A stretch of DNA of 64,000 bases from Atherinomorus stipes (taxonomy: Eukaryota; Chordata; Actinopteri; Atheriniformes; Atherinidae), in assembly GCA_023101725.1 (NCBI GenBank), contig JALJCO010003983.1:186001-250000 (forward strand), in the 5' to 3' direction. Below the pieces are notes generated by a model. The model was not told where the DNA came from. It did no database searches and saw nothing but the letters and a program-made list of their open reading frames with translations. Below are positions 13,201-24,904 of this stretch, one piece after another. The position numbers and the translations under genes were made by a program. Numbering within the stretch: position 1 is the first letter of the stretch; each line of letters opens with the position of its first letter.

Positions 13201-16200
13201 GAGGCATTATGTGGTGTGACAAGACGTCACATATTTGGAGTTTCACAGCAGGCTGGCATTCCAGGACAGCAAAGAAGAGATAATGTCAGTGCACTGCTGG
13301 TTAACTTACTTTTTTTTTTTTTTATCCTGTTTCTGGTTCAGAAAGTGTGAAGGATGTCTGTTTGTGACATACACAACACCTATACACTCACTACACAGAC
13401 AGCTTTGCCTCTTCCACTAGCCTACTGGAATGATGGTACCTTCAAAAAAAGAAAAAAAAAAAAAGCATACAATGTTCATAGGTATGGCTGGTGACAGACA
13501 TAAGCTCAGCTCTTGTGCAAGTTTTCTTTCTTTTTTCTTTTTTTTTTAAATGAAATATGGTTCCTGGAACCAGGAAGTGTGCCACTCTGACTGACAGGAT
13601 GTAGGATGGTGTTATGTTTGTGCCTAAATTAAGCTAACAGAGATCATATTTGTGAAGATAGTTTTCCAAGCATATTAGCGTACAACAAATCAAGTGTGGG
13701 TTTTGAGAGTTTGTTGATTCTTCATAACCCAGCAGTGCTATATTTAAATAAAGAAATCATAAAATTCATCTAGTCAGCAGCGGAAAAACTAGCTTCCTCT
13801 TCAAACCACCCACACTGCTTTCAGCCTTGTTGCGACTTGTTTTTCTGTCGGTAGAGGATTTTGACTTCTCCAGAACAATTGCACCTAAACACCCTCAGCT
13901 TCAGAGGATGAGAACTGGTTACACAGCAGATAAAAAAAAAGTGCATGAAACACTAAACTTTGAGTGGAGCCTGTGAGACAGGATCTGGATAACACTCCCA
14001 TTTCCACCGTGATGGAGGCGCTCTCTGTATGCACGTCAGGTGCTTGCATGCTATTGTTACTTTCATCATCGGTGTGTGTTGTCATGTGCAGCTGTTTGCT
14101 CTCCACTTAGTTTACTGGGTAGTGAGTTAGCCGCGTTATGGCAGTGTGTGGTTTCTTTTCAGTGTGAGCTTCTCTCTGATTTATTCTTAACATCTGTCTT
14201 TGGCAGGTGTGTGGAACCACAAGGTCTTCTTTCTGAGCCTGTGATGTAGCTATCATTGCGGGCAGTATGTTTTTGTGTATGTGCACGCATTTGTGCAAAA
14301 CAACACGCAGGGCCTTCCTCCGCCCACTCCTTGGGATGAGTCATTTTTGAGCCCTGTGTAATCTAAGCCCGTGTTTCATGTGTGTGAACAGACAGACCCT
14401 GAGCAGTGGTCTCGGTCCTGACTCCCTCTGGGCCAGTGAGTGGGTGAGACACAGCTATCAACAACAGGCCAAGGCAGCTTCGGTTTCAGCCTCACCACAC
14501 AAGGAATCTACTCGTCATGACATGGGCAAAGATACACACACAAACACACAAGCAGACATTCATGTAGAGCCAAAGCTATTATTCTTTGCTCCTCCTTAAA
14601 TAATATCAGGTAACAAAAGAAAAGAAGGCCTGATGGCAAGCTTTGTGATTGGTTAAAGTATTAGGAAGTTTTAGGATCCAGAGGATGGGCATGTGGGTTT
14701 AGTTTTACATGAAAAGATAGTGTGACACAGTGGTGACACTCAGTCTAACACAGGTAACTCTCTTAGTGTTGGTGTGCATTTAATGAACATGTGTGTGTCC
14801 ACCGAGGCGATTGCAGTGGAGTAATGTCAAAGCCGGGCATGACATGTCAACAATGAAGACTCAAATATTTTGACTTTTTATATGAAATCACACAGAGAAA
14901 GTGTGGTGGCACAGGAAATAAGACCATGTCACAGGGAAAAAAAGAGCTCTATTTTGTGGGTATTCTGCCCAGCTTCTCAAAGCTCCCCATTGCTGGTGTG
15001 ACAAACTCCTTTAAAGGCACAGCTGGGCTTTTAAAAAGGGTCTTATATGTTTGCCCCCAGGGGGGAGAAAAGTGTCCTGGATAAAGCAGCAGAAAGGCGA
15101 TACCTGAAAAATCATAGAGAGAAGCTGTTTCCCATTAAGATAATTATTTATTATCGTTTTATTCAATGTGTGACAGCAAAAGTATTATATTTGAGTACAC
15201 TTAACACAACAGTGGGTGAAAAAAAACCTCATTCTTGTGTAATATTCAGCATTCATTTAATTTTTTTCCTGTCGGTGAGAAAGTGTAATATTCTGTTACT
15301 ATACTACCTTGACTTAATCATGTTAATGCTGGGGAAGAAAGCAGAGGAATAAGAACAAGAACTCAGAGATGAGATAATGGCTCTTCTTCTTGGGAAAATC
15401 CTTTTTAAAAAAAAATATTTTGTGTTTTGTTTTTCAGAGCGGCTTTGAATCAGATGTCACATTAATAGAGGAAAAAGAGGGAAAGAAACAACCATGTCAA
15501 AGTAACATTATGCATGCCTAGAGGCTATGGTGACCACAGTGTCACAACTTTTAATCAAACCGTGGTTTTTATGTCGCACTATGTTTTTCCTCCCCCCAAA
15601 TTTCCAAATTTCACTGTTAGCTGGCAGAGATACCTTCAGACATGGTCAAATGTTTACATACACTCCAATTAAAAAAGGCTAAATTCACAATAGTTATTCA
15701 AATAACAAAGAAAATTTGAAGCGTAGAAGTAAAATAATATTTACTGAATTGAAATTTATTAAAATAAAATGCTGATTTTGATTTGTGTTTGGAACCCCCA
15801 AGCAAAAATACAATAATAATAATAAAAAAAAGAGTAAAAACACCTGAATGTCCTGAACCCCGAGGCTCTTGATGGGGTTGTACACCTATTTCAGGACATC
15901 ACAGAACAGTCCCAGATTCTGAAAGGTCACAAATTTTGGTGTAACACCAAATTTTGGTGTAACAGCGTAACTCACATTGACTGATATATATTTTTTCTGT
16001 TTTTTTCCCCTCTCATAACCTGTCCTGTCCAGCATCGTAGCAAGCAGAATGATGTTCTGGCTGCTTTGTTGTGTTGAACAGATTTGCTCTGTCAAGGGGA
16101 GCTTTAAGAATATGCTCCACTTGATATTCTGAATTTATTCATTTTAGATGATTTTATTCAATTGCCTGCATTTTACATAATATTGCTGGACCTGACAAGA

Positions 16201-16870
16201 GGAAAAAGAAGGTTAAGAAAAGAAACAATAAGGAGTGGAATAGGAAAAAAAACAAAGTGAAGAGAAGAAAGGGAAAGAAACATGGATACACTAATACAGT
16301 CTACTGTTGCATCTGCACCGAAACCCATGATAAAAAAAAAAAACATTCCATGGTCTTTGCTGGAAAACATTACTAACAATCCCCTACAGGAGGACCTGCA
16401 AGTAACAGCCTTGCAGAAAACAACTTAAATAAAGACAGCTACCAGGGCATAATGAGATAATATATACACACCCAGAGCCACGCAGAAAAGAGGCAAAACC
16501 TTGGCAGAAGTAGTTATTAGTACAAACTCAATAGAAAGCACAATCACAGTATCACTACGCAGAATATGCAAAATAAAAGGTGCTCTAGGTTGAATGCAGT
16601 CCTGCAGATGCAACCTCGTCTCTGCAAGGGCCGGAGGAACCCCACATGGCCCAAGACCTGGGCCACCAGCAGCCGCTGTTATTTGATATTTGTAAACACT
16701 GACGGATGATCGGACTCCGATCAACAGAATAAGATGGACCACCCTGTCAAGGTGCTGTATGCGCTCGACGGGTGGGGGGGGCGCAAAATGGGGAGAATGG
16801 GGAGGGGTGTTTCTTGCTTAAATGAGGTGTTTAAGTGGAAATGTGAATAAAGTTTATTAGTTGAAAATAA

Positions 16871-17830
16871 TGAAAATAGGGAATAGAGAAAAGGTGCGCG
16901 TTTTTAGTAGGACGCGAGCGGAGTTGGACGCGTTGCGTAGCTCCACATTGAACACGGCACAGCTAAAAACTAAAACGAAACAATTAGAAGATGGACATAA
17001 TGAAAGGGAGCTGGAAGACAGTTAGCAGTTGTTGAGATGCTTAAGTGGGCGCGGACTAGAGAGGAAGCAGGGCTGATTGTAGGAGGGGGCTGCACTGTGG
17101 GAGCGGCTTAGCGCAAGGCTGAGGATGGTGAGGGAGAGTGCCACGTTGGTATAACGGGACTGCGCTGATTACGGGGAGCCCGGATAGAAACAGTTGACGG
17201 TATGTAGAGAGACTGCTGAGAGCTGTTCCGATATGCACTGGAGCGAAGGGATTTATGAGTGTTGCCGATTGAGGCGTTTCTTAACCCGGCTTTACACCTG
17301 GTCGTGACGTGAGCGAGCGAGCGGGGCTTGTGCGACTTGGGGAGATTTCACGCTGTGCGGCCGCGAGCGCACCGCGAGTGAGAGCTGTTGTTGATTGGTG
17401 ACATACGGAATACGAGAGGGCTGCTAGATGCCTGTGATTTATCAAATGGTTATTTTGTCCACATGTTATGCGTATGGTTTCTTATTTCACTGTAACCTTG
17501 TGGACACGGAGATGTTGTATGTTAGGTAGTTAGAGTTTAAAAGCTGCACGGTGTTTATGTTTAGGAAGTTCCGGATATTTTACACTGACCTGTGTGCTTC
17601 CTGTTGGTTAATTGAACGACTGAAATTGACGCGGTGTCGGCGCGTGGAGCGTAAAAATAGAGCTGGCGCGTTTTTAGCGCAGCGGCGCGGCTTGCCGGAG
17701 CGACGACGGACCGCTCCGCGCCGCAGCGTGAGCAATATGTTTCACACCATTGTTAATGGGCGCGTCCGGCGAGGGCGCGCTGCGCTGCGCTACGTACGGA
17801 CAGGTGTAAAGCCGGGGTTAGAGGCTTAAA
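16871..17830. other. CpG-rich block
   Basis: This stretch is visibly much richer in CG dinucleotides than its AT-rich surroundings (e.g. about 16893-16935, 17300-17370, 17630-17800). The word GCGCGTTTTTAG occurs at 16896-16907 and again at 17667-17678. It may be a CpG-island promoter, but the inverted repeats at 17285 and 17817 favour a GC-rich transposon. No ORF here has recognisable homology. Confidence 0.5.
17285..17817. mobile_element. probable non-autonomous DNA transposon with TTAA-type flanks, GC-rich
   Basis: The left end CCCGGCTTTACACCTG (17285-17300) is repeated inverted at the right end (CAGGTGTAAAGCCGGGG, 17801-17817). Flanks are TTAA (17281-17284) and TTAG (17818-17821), consistent with a TTAA target duplication carrying one substitution. 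The CCC..GGG ends with a TTAA target are typical of piggyBac-like elements. There is no transposase ORF. Family assignment is inference. Confidence 0.6.
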
Positions 17831-18628
17831 GAGGAACGGAGTTGGTGAATTAAGCGATGTTTGTAGGCCGATAGCAGATACCGTACGGTACGGGTGCTGG
17901 TGATATTAAAACCTAGGCGCTTAGGCTTCCTCTGCGGGCCTAGTTTCCAGACTCCAGTCTTCAGATCTTTTCCTCTTTTCTCTATAAAATGTTCACACAT
18001 GATAGGATTCAGAGGTTTCCCTCAGGCCAAACCACAATGGTGCGCAAGTTGTTTGAGGTCTTTGTGGGTTTAAATAATAATGATAATAAATAATATGATT
18101 ATTTTTCCTCTCTTATTAATAATATTGGGGTTTTCTGATTGAAGGTGTGTTTGGTTAGTGTTCTAACATTGCGTCTTTTTCCTCGTTGTGGCTAGTGAGT
18201 TTTCTTCCATGTAGTGAACAATATGGTTTGGGTTTTTATGAGACTGAGTATGAGAAGATATGGGGGGTCCAACATGAAGTTTTCATTTGTGTTTAAAAAG
18301 ATTAAATGAAGAGGTTCTGTGTGACAGTTAAGTATGAGAGAATAATAGGGAGAGGTGTTATGAGTATAAGTTTTCATGGGTCACAGGTTTTGCTGTACAC
18401 CGGTTTGGTGCCCTTTTTAACAACAATGCATAATGCAAAATCAACATCCATATAGCCCCCTGCCAGACAAATCTGTGTGGCGTGGATGGACAAGAAAAGT
18501 GTGCAAAAAATGTGGAAGGGAGTTTTGTATTTAAAACTGTTTGTTTTCGGTGTAATGCATATTTGGCCTATTGCTGGGCGAAGGTTATTATTATTAATAT
18601 TTAAATGTGCTATTTAAGAAAATTCATA

Positions 18629-18715
18629 GTGCTCCTAAATTTTTTCTGTGCTCCTAAATTTTTTCGTTTGGGAGCACTAGTGCTCCTAGTGAAAAAGCTA
18701 AGCGTACAGCCCTGG
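18629..18715. mobile_element. fragment of a hAT-type element end
   Basis: The right end, read on the minus strand, begins CAGGGCTGTACGC, a CAGGG-type hAT terminus. It is followed inward by the palindrome GGAGCACTAGTGCTCC (18671-18686) and two tandem 18-bp copies of GTGCTCCTAAATTTTTTC (18629-18646, 18648-18665). The opposite terminus was not found, so the element is truncated or its limit is unclear. Confidence 0.45.
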
Positions 18716-19259
18716 CTCGACCCAGAGTCTAATATGGAGTTTGAAGTATATTTGGTACCATAGAGACCCCCTGCGAAGTGAGTAGTAAACCTTATCATTA
18801 GCTAACAAGCCATTGGCTAACATTTAGCATTGAGCTGGTAATGTGGTTTTACTCACCGGTGTAGTACATGAGGCATTTCTATCGTGGGAATTGCGTCAGG
18901 TTTCAGAAGTAATGCCAGAGAGAAGCCCCTTCTGTAGTGCCCAAGATTCATGAAGTTGTCAGAAGTGAAGTTCACACACAAAGTTTAGTTTTTTCTCTTT
19001 ATTCCTGAAGACAACCACTTTTGGTGAGTCGATCCAGCTTTCGGTATAACAAACTCCCATGGTAAACGCAACCTAATTTTTTCCAACTTGCCGCCATTCA
19101 GAGCTTACTGTAAAATAAATAAATGGATAAATAAAAGAAGCTTTTGTTATTAACTCATGAGGAAACTTCAGTTAGTTGATGGCTACATGTCTCAGAGAGA
19201 GTGGGTACAGTAGGTTAGGATTCTTGGAGTCTCTTGAACAAAGTGGGCATCTTGCTACT

Positions 19260-19760
19260 AGGGGTGTCAACGTCTATACGTGTAAACGGGTACATGGATA
19301 ACAAATCATGACCGTTTAGAAAAATCAATTACTGTACACACATAATTTTTTTTCCTCCCCCTCCTCTTTAATTTCTCATCAGTACTGTATTTTTAGGGGT
19401 TGTAATGTTGTCTGAAAGCTTTAGATAATAACTATCCACATGGATAATAGATGCATGGGGCGCATGTTCCATTGATATTTTTATATAAAATAAATGCAGC
19501 CGCAGCCTGTCGCATCACTTCATGTTGACTCGGACATGGTGGCGGCGAACAGCAAGTAGAGCACCGGCGCATTGTGGTGCTGTAGTGACTATTAAAGCCG
19601 TCAGAGATCCCATCCAGTTACTGTGCAGTTGGGAGTGACAACAATACAGGAGACCCAGATATTTTTTCTATGGATTAGCGAAGAAGAACATCGTCAAAGA
19701 TACTTTTAGTGATCAAGAGAGCTGATTGGATGCCGACTGCATCTGTGCAGTGTAAACGTC
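19260..19760. mobile_element. possible hAT-derived sequence
   Basis: It starts with CTAGGGGTGTCAACG, which resembles a hAT-type terminus. It is followed by non-coding sequence with an isolated CG-rich patch (about 19500-19600) unlike its neighbours. No matching right end or 8-bp target duplication was identified, so the extent is a guess. Confidence 0.25.
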
Positions 19761-21415
19761 ATATTGGGTGAGTTTCAGCACAAGTCAGGAGAGTTACCTT
19801 TAGTTGTTGCCAAGTGGGTTTTATGTACAATTTTCCCCCCCAGAAAATTAGGTTATGAGCGTGAATCCGGTCAGACACTTACTGTAACAAATGCATGGGT
19901 TTAGCAAAAGATCTAACCATTAGTGTTAGCCGCTGTTTACACAAAGTTGATCACCAGAACACTGCTTACTTCTCTCAGCTAAATCATGTCCCTGAGATGC
20001 CATATTTCGGGTCAGCCCACCCAGCCGTGAAACATATAAGCATCCCTGCTTTTGAAAGCTTTCTTTCTCTTGTGCATGAAGACGGGTTATTATGTATCCA
20101 ATGTAGGAAAAATCCGGTCAGCCAGTGTCAGCTATTTGAAACCTTCAGCAGGAAATCCTTTTGGATCGCACCCAATAAAAGAGATTTTTTTCCGTTGAAT
20201 CGTTTCAGTTCTCGGGGATTAAAATTATGAATACCCATAACCTTACTTTGGTTCTACTACAGTGTATTCTGCTCTGAGTTCAATATGACAGCGGGAGTAC
20301 AGTGGAATGCGTAGGTGACATCACCATCTGCAACCTAAAGATCATTAATCTCTGATGTGTAACCGTGCACACGACAGTTAGTAGTCCCGATTACACATGT
20401 AGGAAAAATTGTAAACACTGATACTCTTACTTGCTACGATGCTGCACATGCGTGTTTAGCGCTTTATGGTTGGTTGTGTAGATTTGTCATAAGGCACTCG
20501 TTTTGAAGAGAGATATAGCTTGGACTGAATATTCATATAGATTCATATAGATTGCTCAAACATGCATGAATGAAGAAAAATAACTATGAAGTTGAAGTTT
20601 TTTTTAAATAAGAAAATAACACACTTGCATGGTAAGGGCACCTTTAACCAATGAGCTCAAATATTTTATTATATTATTCTTGACATTCTCAGCTCAGCTC
20701 AACTGAATGAATGTTGTTACATGCTGATTATATGAATTGTGCTTTAATTTGCTGTCGTTATAGTTAATGTAACAATGGCTTTGTGTACATCCTTGCCAGC
20801 TGTGAGCAAGTTACATATTTGTTACCAAATTTATCTCTACAGTCATGTGAGGGGGAAAACACTAATCATTTTAGAAACAGAATCTGGACAAATTTCAGAC
20901 TCAGTGATGCCCTTGTTCATAGCAAACATGTATAACTTGGTTTTATTGAAAGTTAGCAGTTTACACAAGAAATGGTTTGATTTGGTTGTTTCATAAATCC
21001 AGGCAAATCTCATCCTGTGTTTATATACTACTTTTATTATTTGAGTGCAGCAAACATCATTAGGAATCTTCATTTCGCTGTAGTGAGTAAGTTTCTTCAC
21101 TCTCATTGGAAGGAAATTATGAGTCTACTTGAGAACATTTTTTACACAAACCAAAAGCATACAAGTTGCTCGCTGTTTGCTGTAAAACACACAAGTTTAG
21201 ACCTTATGTTAATGTAAAAAAGTTTTTAAGAATGACATTTTAACTCTTCAGTGTCGGTCACATTGTGTTTTGATGGTATTCAGTGATGACCATTAGTGGA
21301 GCTCACGTGATTGCTGTATGATGCCTCCACTGGTTTTATCATCACAGCTCTAATCCTGCTGTGATACTCGTATTATAGTATCATATGATTTCCACCTCTC
21401 CGCCATGTTTTTTCA

Positions 21416-21416
<1 letters not shown>

Positions 21417-21485
<69 letters not shown>

Positions 21486-21560
21486 ATCTATCTATCTATC
21501 TATCTATCGATCTATCGATCTATCGATCGATCGACCCACCAACCTACCTACATACATACA
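21417..21560. repeat. (ATCT)n microsatellite grading into related tetranucleotides
   Basis: About 18 ATCT units, one phase slip at 21484-21486, then ATCG/ATCT variants and CTAC/CATA units. It gives a false Leu-Ser-Ile-Tyr ORF. Confidence 0.95.
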
Positions 21561-21561
21561 T

Positions 21562-21562
<1 letters not shown>

Positions 21563-21640
<78 letters not shown>
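21563..21640. repeat. (CA)n to (TA)n microsatellite
   Basis: CA units followed by two long TA blocks separated by ACA. The Tc1-like element begins right at its end, as expected for a transposon that targets TA. Confidence 0.95.
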
Positions 21641-22002
21641 ACAGGTACTACCCAAAAAATTAGAATATCCTGAAAAACTTTATGTATTTCTGTAATTCAA
21701 CTTAAAAGGTGCAATTTACATTTTGTATAGATAAATAATATGCAAATCAATATAGTTCAAGCTTTTATTTGTGTGGATGTTGCCGATTAGGACAAATTCA
21801 AAAACAAAAAAAATTAGAATATTGCATGAAATCAATTATAAAAGGATTTTAAAAGCAAAAAAGTCAGGTCCTCCGAAATACAAACCTGCATCTGTACTTA
21901 ATACTTGGTTTGGGCCTTTTTGCATGAATGACTGCCTTAACCCGGTGTGGCATGGATGCTACCAGCTTATCTCAGGTGATATGGAAGATCAACATGCTTC
22001 CA

Positions 22003-22432
22003 TCACAGCCTTGAGTTCTTCTTTATTGTTTGGTCTCTTCTGTTCAGCTTTCTCTTGACAATGCCCCACAGATTTTCAATGGGGTTCAGGTCAGGTGAGT
22101 TTGCGGGCCAATCAAGCATGTTGATCCTGTAGTTGTTGAACCAGGATTTTGTATTTTTGGCAGTGTAGGCAGGTGCCAAGTCCTGCTGGAAGATGAAGTC
22201 TGCATCCCCATACAGCTGGTCCACTGAAGCAAGCATGAGGTGCTCCAAAATGTCCTGGTAGATGGCTGCATTTATGCTGGACTTAATGAAGCACAGAGGA
22301 CCAACATCAGCAGCTGACATGGACCCCAGGTCATCACAGACTAGGAAACTTAACACTGACCATCTTATCCAGCCTGCTGTCAGACCCTCTGGCTTGTACA
22401 CCGTTTTCTTCCACACTTTTTCCTTCCACTTA
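22003..22432 (-). pseudogene. Tc1-like transposase remnant (element A)
   Basis: The minus-strand reading shows the second half of a DDE transposase. The second catalytic Asp lies in FQQDLAPAYTAKNTKSWF and the acidic residue of the third motif in NSPDLNPIENLWGIVKRKL. The helix-turn-helix region is only traceable at about 22920-23060 and the segment with the first catalytic Asp appears missing. No intact reading frame spans the element. Confidence 0.85.
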
Positions 22433-22433
22433 A

Positions 22434-22907
22434 AGGGACTTGAGGCAGGACTTAAAAAACAAACAAACATGAATGTCCCATTTTTTTTATACTAATGGGT
22501 GATGAAGCGCTAAATACCAAAAATAACATTTCCACCCATGTTTCTCTCCGTTGCCTTGAACAGGCTGTGTGCTGCAAAATGCGCTGCAATTCGGTGTCCG
22601 AATTTCCCGCGCTGCCCTGCGGATGTGACGTCAAATGACCTACATCCGCAGTTTTGATGCAGGAAAAAGACGGTTGCGTTAAATTCAAACACTGTAAGCG
22701 ATAGTTATGGATTCTTCTGCCGTCAGAAAATGATCTATATCAACTGAAAGAGTCAAGACCACTAAAAAGTGTAACTACAGAGAAAAAGGTGAGTAAACAA
22801 CATAATAGCTTCAGTTTGTGCACGCTCCCGTGACGGCTTGGCTCGTGGCTGCAGTTACCTGAAGCGCCAGTTGCGAGTTTCGTTTCTTAATCTTGCCTCA
22901 AGTCCCT
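22434..22907. mobile_element. inverted-repeat MITE, copy 1, inserted in Tc1 element A
   Basis: It begins AGGGACTTGAGGCAGGA and ends with the inverse, TCTTGCCTCAAGTCCCT. It is flanked on both sides by TTAA (22430-22433 and 22908-22911). Removing it with one TTAA rejoins Tc1 sequence (CCACTTAACTGTCC). A TA target duplication is equally compatible because TTAA is palindromic. The interior has a CRE-type TGACGTCA at 22626-22633. A second copy lies at 30997-31483. Confidence 0.85.
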
Positions 22908-23580
22908 TTAACTGTCCATTAATGTGCTTTGAGACAGCACTCTGAGAACATCCAGCTTCTTTTGCTATCACTTTTTGTGTCTTTCCCACCTTGTGCAGGG
23001 AGTTGATGATGGTTTACTGCACAACTGTCAGATGAGCAGTCTTCCCCATGATTGTGAATTGTTCTTCACCAAGACAGGGACTTTTTAAAAGGCTCAGGGC
23101 ATTTATGCAGGTGTTTTGGGTTACTTACCTGATTAGAATGTGACCGTCTGCAATACTGGAGCTTTTCACAGTATTCTAATTTTTTTAGTTTTTGAATTTG
23201 AGGTTTTCTTAAGCTGCAAGTCCTAACCAGCAACATCCAAACAAATAAAAACTTGAAATATATTGATTTGCATATTATTTATCTGTACAATATGTAAATT
23301 GCAACTTTTAAGTTGAATTACAGAAATACAAGAACTTTTTTCAGGATATTCTAATTTTTTGGGTAGTACTTGTATACAGCTGTGTGAAAAAGCTTTTGCC
23401 CCCTTTCTAATTTCTTACTTTTTTGCATGTTAGTCACCTAAATGTTTTAGATCATCAAACAAATTTAAATGTGAGACAAAGATAACACAAGTAAACACAA
23501 AATGCAGTTTGTTTTTTTTAAGGGGGGAAAAAAATCCAAACTTTAATGGTCCTGTGTGAAAAAGTGATTGCCCCCTAAAC

Positions 23581-24780
23581 CTAATACCTGGTTGGGCCAC
23601 CCTCAGCAGCAACAACTGCAATCAAGCATTCATGATAACTGGCAATGAGTCTTCTACAGCGCTGTGGAGGAATTTTGTTCCACTCATCTTTGCAGAATTG
23701 TTGTAATTCAGCCACATTGGAGGGTTTCCAGTAGGGATGCACCGAAAATTCGGCCACCAAAAGTTTTCGGCCAAAAATGACCCAAAAGTGCATTTTCGGT
23801 TTTCGGCGGAAAGACATAAATCACCGAAACAACACAGCCGAAACTTGTGATGATGCAACAAACAGCGCATCCAGCACGCAACTTATGAACTTTGTGTTTT
23901 TATGTGAAAATATATTTAATTTCACTGTCTTTCAGCAGCCAGTCAGTTATAAGCCTGTATACTGTTGTAATACTCCTACAGAAAAAAAATGTAAAAGACA
24001 TTATGGAATGTACACGAGTGAAGTCAAACTAAATATTTTATTTTGAATTTTAATCTATAGTGTACATTCTGTAATGTCAGGGGTAAATAAATATTTTGAT
24101 ACTTTTGTACTTGATTTGTTGCAATGATTGATTTTAGTGAAGTTAGTACACATCGTAGCTAAAAGTGCTACAGTTCTAATAATTGACATTTTTTTCGGTG
24201 TTCGGTTTTCGGCCTTGGTTTGTTCATTTTTTGTTTTCGGTTTCGGTCAAGTATTTTCATTTCGGTGCATCCCTAGTTTCCAGCATGAACCGCCTTTTTA
24301 AGGTCATGCCACAGCATCTCAATGGGATTCAGGTGGGGACTTTGACTAGGCCACTCCAAAGTCTTCATTTTGTTGTTCTTAAGCCATTCAGAGGTGGACT
24401 TGCTGGTGTGTTCTGGATCATTGTCCTGCAGCAGAACCCAAGTGTGCTTCATCTTGAGGTCATGAACAGATGGCTGGACATTCTCCTTCAGGATTTTTTG
24501 GTAGACAGCAGAATTCATGGTTCCATTTACCACAGCAAGTCTTCCAGGTCCTGAAGCAGCAAAACAGCCCCAGACCATCACACTACCACCACCATATTTT
24601 ACTGTTGCTATGATGTTCCTTTTCTGAAATGCAGTGTTACTTTTACGCCAGATGTAATGGGACCTACACCTTCCAAAAAGTTCAACTTTTGTCTCGTCAG
24701 TCCACAGAGTACTTTCCCAGAAGTTTTGGGGATCATCAAGATGCTTTCTGGCTAAACTAAGATGAGCCTTTATGTTGTTT
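23581..24780 (-). pseudogene. Tc1-like transposase remnant (element B), split by the hAT insertion
   Basis: On the minus strand it reads from a WTDETK motif (first catalytic Asp, about 24700) through VMVWGCFAASGPGRLA, LLQDNDPEHTSKSTSEWL and SPHLNPIEMLWHDLKKAV. After the 552-bp interruption it continues with ELQQFCKDEWNKIPPQRCRR and the C-terminal LIAVVAAEGGPTRY. The DNA-binding N-terminal half is gone. Confidence 0.85.
23732..24275. mobile_element. hAT-type MITE with perfect 8-bp target duplication
   Basis: The termini are TAGGGATGCACCGAAAA and, inverted, TAGGGATGCACCGAAATG. The 8-bp duplication GTTTCCAG flanks it at 23724-23731 and 24276-24283. Further inward, repeated TTTTCGGTTTTCGG and CGGCCAAAA words form subterminal repeats. 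There is no transposase ORF in its 544 bp, so it is non-autonomous. Confidence 0.95.
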
Positions 24781-24904
24781 TTGCTCAGCAGTTATCTTTG
24801 ACTCGCATTAAAATTTGGTTGATGATCTGAAACATTTAAGTGTGACAAATATGCAAAAAAATAAGAAATTAGGAAGGGAGCAAACACTTTTTCTCACAGC
24901 TGTA

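Larger units (their letters stand above)
5496..16870. other. non-coding region, probable upstream intron or intergenic
   Basis: Long stretch with many CA/GT, TA and GATA microsatellites and pyrimidine-rich tracts (about 9860-10070 and 10240-10330). No coding exon was recognised. At about 15640-15670 the string TGGTCAAATGTTTACATACACT resembles the end of a Tc1-like transposon inverted repeat, but no partner end or transposase was seen. Confidence 0.55.
21642..23372 (-). mobile_element. Tc1-like transposon A, defective, interrupted by a MITE
   Basis: The ends are long inverted repeats starting CAGGTACTACCCAAAAAATT (left) and, inverted, CAAGTACTACCCAAAAAATT (right); homology extends about 110 bp inward. 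TA dinucleotides flank both ends (21640-21641 and 23373-23374). The interior encodes a decayed Tc1-type transposase on the minus strand. It is disrupted by a separate inverted-repeat element at 22434-22907 and by internal deletion, so it cannot be autonomous. Confidence 0.9.
23377..24902 (-). mobile_element. Tc1-like transposon B, defective, interrupted by a hAT MITE
   Basis: The ends are inverted repeats beginning CAGCTGTGTGAAAAAG (left) and, inverted, CAGCTGTGAGAAAAAGTGTT (right), each flanked by TA (23375-23376, 24903-24904). Its left TA directly abuts the right TA of element A. Without the hAT insertion it is about 970 bp and lacks the transposase N terminus. Confidence 0.9.

Noticed and set aside
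21405..21695. 96-codon ORF of Leu-Ser-Ile-Tyr repeats
   Set aside because: It is a translation of the (ATCT)n and (TA)n microsatellites running into a transposon end.
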